Below, piece after piece: positions 56,308-64,000 of a DNA stretch of 64,000 nucleotides (position 1 is the stretch's first letter; each line of letters opens with the position of its first letter). Both the position numbers and the translations under genes were made by a program. Origin of the DNA: Pseudomonas aylmerensis. GTDB lineage: Bacteria > Pseudomonadota > Gammaproteobacteria > Pseudomonadales > Pseudomonadaceae. The stretch spans positions 122,475 to 186,474 of the forward strand of contig NZ_MAUE01000016.1 of assembly GCF_001702265.1 (NCBI RefSeq), read 5' to 3'. The notes under the pieces were generated by a model that worked only from the letters and a program-made list of their open reading frames with translations, was not told where the DNA came from and did no database searches.

Positions 56308-57647
56308 GAACGCGCTCCCTGACGACGGTTGGCGATATACGGCAAGCCGAGGTTTTCGCGCAGGGTCTGGCCCTGGTATTCCTGGCGGAACAAACCGCGG
56401 CGCTGCAGCTGCGGCACCACGCCATCAGCAAAATCGGCGATGCCCTGGTGCAGCCCGGAGAACATCACGTTGAAGCCATCGGCGGCGCCACTTTCGAACC
56501 ATTCCTGGAAGTCATCCGCCACACTTTCGGGCGTGCCGATCAGGATGCGATGCCCACCGGCGGTGAGCTTGTTGAACAGCTCACGCACGGTCGGGCGCTC
56601 GCGGCGGATCAGGTCAAACACCAGCTTCTGCCGGCTCTTGTGGGTGTTGGTGTCGAACTTCTCGGGCGGCAGCGGCACCAATGAATCGAACGGCAGCTCC
56701 GACAGGTCGAAACCCAAGCTGGTAAAGCGCGAGATCGAACTGAGGAACGCCTTCGGGTCCTGCAGCTCCTGCAGTTGATCGTATTTGGACTGGGCTTCGG
56801 CCTGGGTACGGCCGATCACGGTGGAGACGCCCGGCAGTACTTTCAGGTGCTCGGGGTTACGTCCCAACCCGGCAGCGGTGTGTTTGATTTCACGGTAGAA
56901 CGCCTGGCCCTGCTCCACGGTGTGCTGGGCGGTAAAAATCAATTCCCCGGCCCGCGCCGCCAAGCGCCGGCCGGCATCGGAGGAGCCGGCCTGGGCAATC
57001 ACCGGGTAGCCCTGCACCGGGCGTGCGGCGTTGAGCGGGCCCTGCACCTGGAAGTATTTGCCGTGGTGGTTGAGCACGTGCAGCTTGTCGGTATCCAGCC
57101 ATTGCCCGGACGCCTTGTCCTGGATAAACGCATCGTCGGCCCAGCTGTCCCACAGGCCGGTGACCACGTCGTAGAACTCTTCGGCGCGCTCATAGCGGTC
57201 GGCGTGCTTGATGTGGTCGTCGCGGTTGAAGTTCTCTCCGCCGCCCAGTGAGGTCACCAGGTTCCAGCCGACCCGGCCACCGCTGAGGTGATCGATGTTG
57301 GCGAACTTGCGCGCAATGTTGTACGGCTCGTTGTAGGTGGTGCTGGCGGTGGCGATCAGGCCGATATGCCGCGTCGCCAGGGCCAGCGCCGGCAACAGCA
57401 CCAGTGGGTCCCAGCGCACGCTGTTGGGGCCGCGCGCCAGGGCCAGGGGGTCGAGGTCGACGTTCACCGTGTCATTGAAAAACAACGCATGAAAACGCGC
57501 CGCTTCAAGCTTTTCGGCGATCCAGCGAAAGTGCTCGAAATCGCGGAACGAGTCGGCGGCGGCACTCGGGTGGCGCCAGGCCGACCCCATGATCCCGGCA
57601 CTCGGAATGAAGGCGCCGAGCAGTATCTGTCGTTCTTGTTGGCTCAT
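56304..57647 (-). CDS. Luciferase-like FMN monooxygenase (NtaA/SnaA/DszA family)
   Basis: About 447 residues from ATG 57647. The family motifs are present: ALFFNDTVNVD, TYNEPYNIARKFANIDHLSGGRVGWNLVTSLGGGENFN, RYERAEEFYDVVTGLWDSWADDAF and GYPVIAQAGSSDAGRRLAARAGELIFTAQ. It is paralogous to the enzyme at 44.8 kb but clearly diverged. Its stop overlaps the binding-protein start by 4 bp. An FMN reductase is not encoded nearby. Confidence 0.9.
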   Translation of the reverse strand: MSQQERQILLGAFIPSAGIMGSAWRHPSAAADSFRDFEHFRWIAEKLEAARFHALFFNDTVNVDLDPLALARGPNSVRWDPLVLLPALALATRHIGLIATASTTYNEPYNIARKFANIDHLSGGRVGWNLVTSLGGGENFNRDDHIKHADRYERAEEFYDVVTGLWDSWADDAFIQDKASGQWLDTDKLHVLNHHGKYFQVQGPLNAARPVQGYPVIAQAGSSDAGRRLAARAGELIFTAQHTVEQGQAFYREIKHTAAGLGRNPEHLKVLPGVSTVIGRTQAEAQSKYDQLQELQDPKAFLSSISRFTSLGFDLSELPFDSLVPLPPEKFDTNTHKSRQKLVFDLIRRERPTVRELFNKLTAGGHRILIGTPESVADDFQEWFESGAADGFNVMFSGLHQGIADFADGVVPQLQRRGLFRQEYQGQTLRENLGLPYIANRRQGARS

Positions 57648-57660
57648 GTCGCAGTCCTCA

Positions 57661-60105
57661 TCAGAAGGTGTAGGTCGCGCGGGTGTACCAGAACGCACCG
57701 TAGGGATCGAACGGCGAGATGCTGCCGAACTTGGGGAACCCGTTGATATCGCCTTGGGGGAACGCGTTGTTGTCGGCCTTGACGTTGAGCAGGTTGTTGG
57801 CGCCCACCGCCAGGTTCAGGTCCTTGGTGAGGTTGTAGGCCACCTCCAGGTCGGTGAGCCACTTGGCGCCGTAGGTCACGTCATAGGCCGGGTTGGTGTC
57901 ACGGGCGATGACCTTGTCGTAGCGGGTCAGGCCGGCGTTGATGTCAAACTTGTCGACCTTCCAGTTGGCGCTGAGGATCAGCTTGGTCTTGGGGTTGGCC
58001 ACGGTCAGGTATCCCTGGGCAACGCGGTCGAACAGCGCCAGGTTGCTGCCCACGGCGGTGAGTGCGGCGGGCGTCGACTTGATGCTGTCGATCGTGGTCT
58101 TGTTGTAGTTGGCCGCCACGCCATATTTGACGGTGCCGAAGGCGCCGTAATCGACGCGGTAGTCGGTGACCAGGTCGATGCCGCGCGTGGTGGTGTCGGC
58201 AGCGTTGGTGAAGTACTTGACCCGGTAGCCAGGGCGGAAGCCGTTGGCCTGCAGGATCTGGTCGACACCACTGCCGTAGAGGAAACCCGTCTGGGCGATG
58301 CGGTCGCTGATCTCGATCTGATAGGCGTCCACAGTGATATTCGCTTCGGGCACCGGCTTGTAGGCGAAGCCGAGGCTGATATTGCGCGACTTCTCCGGCT
58401 TCAGATCCTCTGCGCCAAGCGCCTGGGCCAGCGGCGAATCGACCCGCACCGACTTGGCCTCGACGAACTGCGCCACGCCATTGACGGTGGTGTATTGGTT
58501 GGCAGTCTGCGCATACACCGATTGCGACAGCGACGGCGCGCGAAAGCCGTTGCTGAGGGTGCCGCGCAAGGCGAATTCAGGGGTGAAGTCATAGCGCAAC
58601 GAGAGCTTGCCGCTGCTGGTGTTGCCTGAGCTGTCGTCGTAATGCTCGAAGCGCCCGGCCACGCCCACATAGAGTTTCTCGGTGGGGTTGAGGCCCACAT
58701 CCAGGTAGCTGGCGTAGCTGTTGCGACTGGCCTGGCCTTCGTCATCCGGGGTCAGGGTGATTGCGCCCTGGGCGCCCACCGCGCCGGGTTGCCCGGCCAG
58801 CGGACCGCTGGGGTAGACATAGCCGCCGTTGATGTAAGACAGCGGGTTGCCCGACTCGGTCTTGTAGCGCTCATGCCGATGCTCGAGGCCGGCCGAGACT
58901 TGCAGCGGCTTGCTCAGGCCGATGTCGAAGGCGCGGGTCAGGTCGAGGTTGTTGGTCCACTGGTCAAAATAGTTGGTGTAGGTGGTGAAGTGCGTGGGGC
59001 TCGAGGGGCCGAGCGAGGCGTTGAGGGTCTCGTCGGCGCCGGCCACGCCCTTGTCGCGGCCAAAGGTCGAACTCAAGTCCCAGTTCCACTCGGCGACCTT
59101 GCCCTTGCCGCCGGCCGCGACCTGGTAGTCGGTTTCGCGCAGGGTGTAGAAGGGCGCCGTACCGTCGGGGTAAATCGAGGGGATGATGTTGGTGGAGTTG
59201 GGCCGCCGGTAGTTCTGCCCGCCCCGCGCGTCGCGCTGGCTGAGGGTCGAGAACGAGTACAGGGTCACGTCGTCCAGGGGCAGTTCGGCGTTGTAGGCGA
59301 CGTTGATCGCCTTGATTTTCGGCAGGCCGTTTTTCTGCACGTCCTTGTCGTTGGCCTCGCGCGGGTCCGGTGAGCCGTTGGCCTGCGGGTAGTAGAACGC
59401 GCCCGTCGCATCGCGGGCACGCACGGCGGTCTGCTGGGACTTGGCGTCCAGCGACAGGTTGAAAAAGCCGTCGTTGGGCAGCGCGAAACCGTTGTTCAGG
59501 GTCTGGCGAATCGTGCCGCCGTCGCCCTTGGTGTACTCGCCATAGGAGGTGCTGACCGAGCCACCGTTGTCGTTCTGCTTGAGGATGATGTTGATCACCC
59601 CGGCAATCGCGTCCGAGCCGTACTGCGCCGAGGCGCCGTCGCGCAGCACCTCGATATGGTCGATGGCGCTGACCGGGATCATGTCCAGGTCCACCGGGTT
59701 GGTGCCGTAGGCCGCCGTGGAGTCGAGGTTGATCACCGCGCTGTTGTGACGGCGCTTGCCGTTGACCAGCACCAGCACGTTGGAACCGTTGAGGCCGCGC
59801 AGGCTGTAGGGCCGCGCGATGCTGTCGTTGGACGTGCCCGAAGGCCGCTGGGAAAACGACGGCAGGGTTTTCTGCAACGCGGTCCGCAGGCTGCTGGAAC
59901 CGGTTTTCTCCAGTTGCTGGGCGCTGATCACATCGATCGGCGACGGACTGCTGGTGACGGTGCGCGCCTCGCTGCCGCGCGAGCCGGTGACGATCACCGT
60001 GTCGAGCGTGTCATCGTTGGTGGCGGCGTAGGCTGGCAGCAAGGAAAAGCCGGCGAATATCAAGGGAGCGAGTTGCAGGGTGGAACGGTAGGCAATGGGT
60101 TTCAT
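57661..60105 (-). CDS. TonB-dependent receptor
   Basis: An 814-residue receptor with signal MKPIAYRSTLQLAPLIFAGF..AYA. The plug contains YSLRGLNGSNVLVLVNGKRRHNSAVI and AIDHIEVLRDGASAQYGSDAIAGVINIIL. It is paralogous to the receptor at 32.3 kb, with long near-identical stretches in the plug. The barrel ends YTRATYTF. It lies between the SsuA-like binder and the monooxygenase genes. Confidence 0.9.
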   Translation of the reverse strand: MKPIAYRSTLQLAPLIFAGFSLLPAYAATNDDTLDTVIVTGSRGSEARTVTSSPSPIDVISAQQLEKTGSSSLRTALQKTLPSFSQRPSGTSNDSIARPYSLRGLNGSNVLVLVNGKRRHNSAVINLDSTAAYGTNPVDLDMIPVSAIDHIEVLRDGASAQYGSDAIAGVINIILKQNDNGGSVSTSYGEYTKGDGGTIRQTLNNGFALPNDGFFNLSLDAKSQQTAVRARDATGAFYYPQANGSPDPREANDKDVQKNGLPKIKAINVAYNAELPLDDVTLYSFSTLSQRDARGGQNYRRPNSTNIIPSIYPDGTAPFYTLRETDYQVAAGGKGKVAEWNWDLSSTFGRDKGVAGADETLNASLGPSSPTHFTTYTNYFDQWTNNLDLTRAFDIGLSKPLQVSAGLEHRHERYKTESGNPLSYINGGYVYPSGPLAGQPGAVGAQGAITLTPDDEGQASRNSYASYLDVGLNPTEKLYVGVAGRFEHYDDSSGNTSSGKLSLRYDFTPEFALRGTLSNGFRAPSLSQSVYAQTANQYTTVNGVAQFVEAKSVRVDSPLAQALGAEDLKPEKSRNISLGFAYKPVPEANITVDAYQIEISDRIAQTGFLYGSGVDQILQANGFRPGYRVKYFTNAADTTTRGIDLVTDYRVDYGAFGTVKYGVAANYNKTTIDSIKSTPAALTAVGSNLALFDRVAQGYLTVANPKTKLILSANWKVDKFDINAGLTRYDKVIARDTNPAYDVTYGAKWLTDLEVAYNLTKDLNLAVGANNLLNVKADNNAFPQGDINGFPKFGSISPFDPYGAFWYTRATYTF

Positions 60106-60111
60106 GGCAGG

Positions 60112-61068
60112 TCAACTGTTCAGAATAGGGTTGAAGTCGTCACGCCACAGCGGTCGTGCATCGACGCTCTGGCTGATCAAATGGTTGGCATAAAACAGGT
60201 CGGCCACCTGCTGCTGGGAGGCCATGGCGTCGGCATCGATGCCTTGCAGGCGGCCCGGCCGGCTGCGCTGCTGGAACTGGCGCAGGTACAGGGCACGATC
60301 GATGCCGGTCAGCGCTTCACTGCGCTCGGCCCAGCGTTCGGGATGGGCGTTGACCCAGGCCCAGGTGGCTTGCTCACGCCGCAAGAAATCGCCTACCTGG
60401 CTGCGGCGTTGAGGGTTGGCCAATACCTGTTGCGTGGTCGCAATCACGTAGTTGCCGGAGTAGTAGCGGCTGACGTCCGCCAGCAGTTCGCCGTCCATCT
60501 GGCTGGTGGCTTGCAGCGCGCTGATGCCGCCGGTGGCGATGGCATCCACATGGCCGTTGCGAAACGCGGTGAGCGCGTCCTGCATCGGCAGCGGTACCGC
60601 CGTCACATCGGCCAGGGACAGGCCGTTCTGCGCGAGCATGTTCAGCACAAAGTAGTGAGTGTTGGTGGCCCGTACGTAGCTGATGGTCTTGCCCTTGAGG
60701 TCCTGGACCGTGCGGATGCCAGCGCCTTTTTTCACCACCAGACTCGTGTCGTTGCGGTCGCCTGCGTACTGGGCCACCAGTGCAATCGGCACCTTGGCGA
60801 TCGAGGCGAAGATCGGCGGGATCTCGCTCATGAACGCGTAGTCCAGGTGGCCGCTGCTCAGGGCTTCGAGTACCAGGTTGCCGCCGCTGACATCCACCCA
60901 TTCCACCGGGTACGGCGTGTCGGCCTGGCCGGCGTCAGCCAGAAACGACGCGGCGGTGCCCTTGTAGCGCCACACGCGCAAGGGTTCGGCGGCCTGGGCG
61001 CCCAGCAGCGCGCCAGCCGCGAGGGTGCCGCCAGCCAACAGTAATTGCCGACGAGTCAGGGTGTGCAT
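60112..61068 (-). CDS. SsuA/NrtA/TauA-like binding protein with Tat signal
   Basis: About 318 residues. ATG 61068 opens a twin-arginine signal (TRRQLLLAGGTLAAGALLGA). The mature part shows RVWRYKGTAASFLADAG, VDVSGGNLVLEALSSGHLDYAFMSEIPPIFA, LKGKTISYVRATNTHYFVLNML and FRNGHVDAIATGG, as in aliphatic sulfonate, taurine and nitrate binders. No matching SsuB/SsuC pair is present; the only importer in the operon is of the Dpp type. Confidence 0.85.
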   Translation of the reverse strand: MHTLTRRQLLLAGGTLAAGALLGAQAAEPLRVWRYKGTAASFLADAGQADTPYPVEWVDVSGGNLVLEALSSGHLDYAFMSEIPPIFASIAKVPIALVAQYAGDRNDTSLVVKKGAGIRTVQDLKGKTISYVRATNTHYFVLNMLAQNGLSLADVTAVPLPMQDALTAFRNGHVDAIATGGISALQATSQMDGELLADVSRYYSGNYVIATTQQVLANPQRRSQVGDFLRREQATWAWVNAHPERWAERSEALTGIDRALYLRQFQQRSRPGRLQGIDADAMASQQQVADLFYANHLISQSVDARPLWRDDFNPILNS

Positions 61069-61078
61069 GGCAGCTGCC

Positions 61079-61912
61079 TCAGTCGAACAGGTCGGGTTCT
61101 TCGCTGCGGATCTGGTCCCACAGCGGCAGGAAGTTGAGCCAGGCGAAGAACTCGTGGCGGGCCTTGTCGATGCCGCCTTCCAAGGCGTCCGCCGGCGGCA
61201 CCAGCGGCTGCCCGGCCGACCGCGCGGCGAGGTGCACGCGGGCGGTGTCTTCGGCGAGGATGAACCGCCAGGCGGCGCTTTCCACCGTCGCGCCGGTGAC
61301 CCACAGGCCATGGTTCTGCCACACCAGCAGGTTGTTCTCGGCGAAGGTCTCGACGAACGCCTGGCTGACGATGTTGCGGTCCTGCTCCAGCGCGCCACTG
61401 GCGGTGCGCAGGGCGTGACGCGGGAAGATCACCTGGTCATTGAGGAAGGCGCCGGACTCGGCGGTGATCGGCTCGAACAGTTGGCCCAGCGACGACCAGA
61501 CGCGGCCATGAAAACCATGAAAGTGCGCAATGCCGACCACGTCCGGGCGCGCCTGTTGCAGGTCGTGGTGCAGTTCCAGGGCGCTGGTATTCAGCAGGCC
61601 CTCGCCTTCCACCACTTGGCCATTGCCATCGACGCGCAACAAGTGCGACACGGTGATCTGCGAGAACGGCACGCCCAGCGGGTTGATCCAGTACTGCTCG
61701 GGATGGACCGGGTCGCGGGCGGTGAAATGTCCCGCCACGCCTACCTCGAAACCCAGGCGGCCGAACAGGCGGTAGGCGGCGGCCAGGCGCTGCTTGCGGT
61801 GCAGGCGCTCTTGCAGCGGGTCGTCATGGGTGGGTACGGCGCCCAGCGCCAGGCGATTATTGTCGTAGGGCAAGGTGTAGATGGTTTGCGGGAACAGCGT
61901 GGAATGACTCAT
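61079..61912 (-). CDS. Class II aldolase/adducin-family protein
   Basis: A 277-residue aldolase-II fold protein: GFEVGVAGHFTARDPVHPEQYWINPLGVPFSQI, zinc ligands in GIAHFHGFHGR and WQNHGLW, and the TAxxKAxxLE-like TVESAAWRFILAEDTARV helix. Family members are sugar-phosphate aldolases, dehydratases and decarboxylases. It is first in the operon and is followed 10 bp later by the SsuA-like binder, pointing to breakdown of the imported compound. Confidence 0.85.
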   Translation of the reverse strand: MSHSTLFPQTIYTLPYDNNRLALGAVPTHDDPLQERLHRKQRLAAAYRLFGRLGFEVGVAGHFTARDPVHPEQYWINPLGVPFSQITVSHLLRVDGNGQVVEGEGLLNTSALELHHDLQQARPDVVGIAHFHGFHGRVWSSLGQLFEPITAESGAFLNDQVIFPRHALRTASGALEQDRNIVSQAFVETFAENNLLVWQNHGLWVTGATVESAAWRFILAEDTARVHLAARSAGQPLVPPADALEGGIDKARHEFFAWLNFLPLWDQIRSEEPDLFD

Positions 61913-62240
61913 ACAGGCAACCCCTGATCAGGCAGTTTTTATAGGCGAGCGAATCCGTGGCTCGGCAGGGCCGGCAGTGAAAACGCAAGGACGGTGTGGC
62001 GGCGGGAAGTGTGGTCAGGTCGTCATGATCAGGGGGGCCCTCGCAGGTGGGTATAGTCGGTGCTCACCTCCACCATGCGAGGGGTCGGGTCGAGTGTGTT
62101 GTCGCTGGGTTGAAAGGTATTCGTCTAAGAAACGTCTGTAAAAGGCTTTGTAGTCATATGCTAATAATCAGCTTTTTTTAATATGCTTGCGGTGGATGAT
62201 CAGTTAATTGCATTTTTTGGGGTTTGAGGGGATGGGGGTT
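61913..62240. promoter_or_regulatory. Upstream region of the aldolase-led operon
   Basis: No gene. The part near 62100-62200 is AT-rich (TAATAATCAGCTTTTTTTAA) and probably carries the minus-strand operon promoter. I found no palindrome matching the HutC rule and no regulator gene beside it. Confidence 0.4.
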
Positions 62241-62358
62241 GGGGGGCATATCCGTTATTTGGGTGATGGTTGACTATGGTTCCGCTCTTACAGCGGGTCA
62301 CTTTTGGAAAAGAGCCCCAAAAGTAACCAAAAAGGCTCTTGCCCCAACACTCGGCACC
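62241..62358. repeat. Third copy of the CATATCCGTT..CACTCGG repeat unit
   Basis: Same unit as the arms of the composite repeat at 35919-36371: CATATCCGTTATTTGGGT, GCGGGTCACTTTTGG, AAAAGGCTCTTGCCCCAACA in order. It is single here. Confidence 0.85.
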
Positions 62359-62389
62359 TCGCCTAGGCTCGGTGTGCCCGTAATCCGAC

Positions 62390-62475
62390 ATTGATTTGGG
62401 GGGCCGCCGCCACGCGCCATCCATGGCGCGGGGCGGCTAAACCGGCATCCCTGTCGGTTTACCCCCCAAATCAAT
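62390..62475. repeat. Cloverleaf-like palindromic element
   Basis: A perfect 14-bp outer stem (ATTGATTTGGGGGG at 62390-62403 with its complement at 62462-62475) encloses two further hairpins. The first is GCCGCC/GGCGGC around CGCGCCAT/ATGGCGCG (62403-62437), the second AAACCG/CGGTTT (62439-62444 with 62455-62460). The C at 62403-62404 is shared between stems. Confidence 0.8.
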
Positions 62476-62511
62476 ATCGAATTCCGGCCAGCGTGTTTGA
62501 TGGGGCGCCTA

Positions 62512-62535
62512 GATCAAGATCAAGATCAAGATCAA
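62512..62535. repeat. (GATCAA)4 tandem hexamer
   Basis: Four exact hexamers in a row; a degenerate version (AGATCAGATCA..AAATCAAGA) follows the related repeat at 36051. Confidence 0.9.
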
Positions 62536-62662
62536 AAGCAAAAGCACGGCGGCCTGGTAGCCGGCCTGAGTGGTTAGATCAAGAGCGGATATGTGTAGGA
62601 GCTGGCTGCCTGCTCCCACAGGGGCTCAAGGTATGGCTCAGGCACCCGGGTATATGGAGATC

Positions 62663-62756
62663 AAATGTGGGAGCTGGCTTGCCTGCGATGGTCGTTAACG
62701 ATGACGCGGAAGAATCAGAATGCACGCGGCGCACTCACATTTTTTCGCCGGCAAGC
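62663..62756. repeat. REP palindrome interrupted by the IS element
   Basis: A left REP half (AAATGTGGGAGCTGGCTTGC, 62663 on) and, after a loop, the beginning of the inverted half (TTCGCCGGCAAGC) that stops at 62756, exactly where the IS inverted repeat begins. Confidence 0.7.
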
Positions 62757-62793
62757 TGAACTGGTCAAGTAATCTTGGACACCGATTAAGGTT

Positions 62794-63935
<1,142 letters not shown>

Positions 63936-64000
63936 ACACCTCAGATTTGGACGCCATCATAGCGCCCGATTGAGGTGTCCAAAATCATTAGGCCAGTTCA

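Overview
The window is from a high-GC gammaproteobacterium, almost certainly a Pseudomonas of the fluorescens group. The pointers are a Cup-type chaperone-usher cluster with RcsCB/PvrSR-like regulators, a PfeRS-PfeA-esterase locus, many TonB-dependent receptors, and intergenic REP palindromes (GTGGGAGC..GGCTTGC..). I saw no rRNA, tRNA or CRISPR array. Species-level placement cannot be made from this alone.

Layout. 1-4.9 kb: the end of a DUF1835-type gene, a catalase-family gene, an FdhF/YdeP molybdopterin oxidoreductase and a degenerate receiver protein. 4.9-18.9 kb: one fimbrial locus, in the order chaperone, putative tip subunit, hybrid kinase (PvrS-like), REC-EAL phosphodiesterase (PvrR-like), hybrid kinase with HPt (RcsC-like), RcsB-like regulator, major pilin, second chaperone, usher. 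Four 14-bp palindromic sites resembling the enterobacterial RcsAB box (TAAGA-N4-TCTTA) lie at the promoter-proximal positions of this locus, so the RcsB-like protein probably acts directly there. 19.0-19.4 kb: a tandem REP array. 19.4-24.7 kb: a ferric-catecholate uptake locus (esterase, PfeA, PfeS, PfeR) with a Fur-like site.

24.7-35.9 kb: a tightly overlapping minus-strand operon (TonB receptor, binding protein fused to a permease, permease, ATPase, FAD oxidoreductase, SDR, MmgE/PrpD, M19 dipeptidase), facing a LysR regulator. It looks like uptake plus catabolism of an unknown amino-acid-like compound. 35.9-36.4 kb: a composite inverted repeat. 36.5-47.0 kb: a plus-strand cluster with a THI5/NMT1-like binding protein without a signal peptide, an APH-fold kinase, a rhodanese, a TonB receptor, an e(P4)-type phosphatase and a PnuC/PnuT-like transporter. 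These are followed by an ABC binding protein, a permease, a luciferase-like monooxygenase and a HutC-type GntR regulator. The first half resembles a complete salvage route for a phosphorylated vitamin (thiamine phosphate or NMN type). A perfect GTATATAC-centred palindrome in the leading promoter fits the HutC-family operator rule.

47.4-51.2 kb: a TonB receptor and PhoD-type phosphatase pair. 51.2-61.9 kb: a minus-strand operon (class II aldolase, SsuA-like binding protein, TonB receptor, luciferase-like monooxygenase, complete Dpp-type ABC importer), another apparent organic nutrient scavenging unit. 61.9-62.8 kb: gene-free repeats, including a cloverleaf-like palindrome. 62,757-64,000: a complete IS3-family element whose left junction cuts a REP palindrome; its right end coincides with the end of the window.
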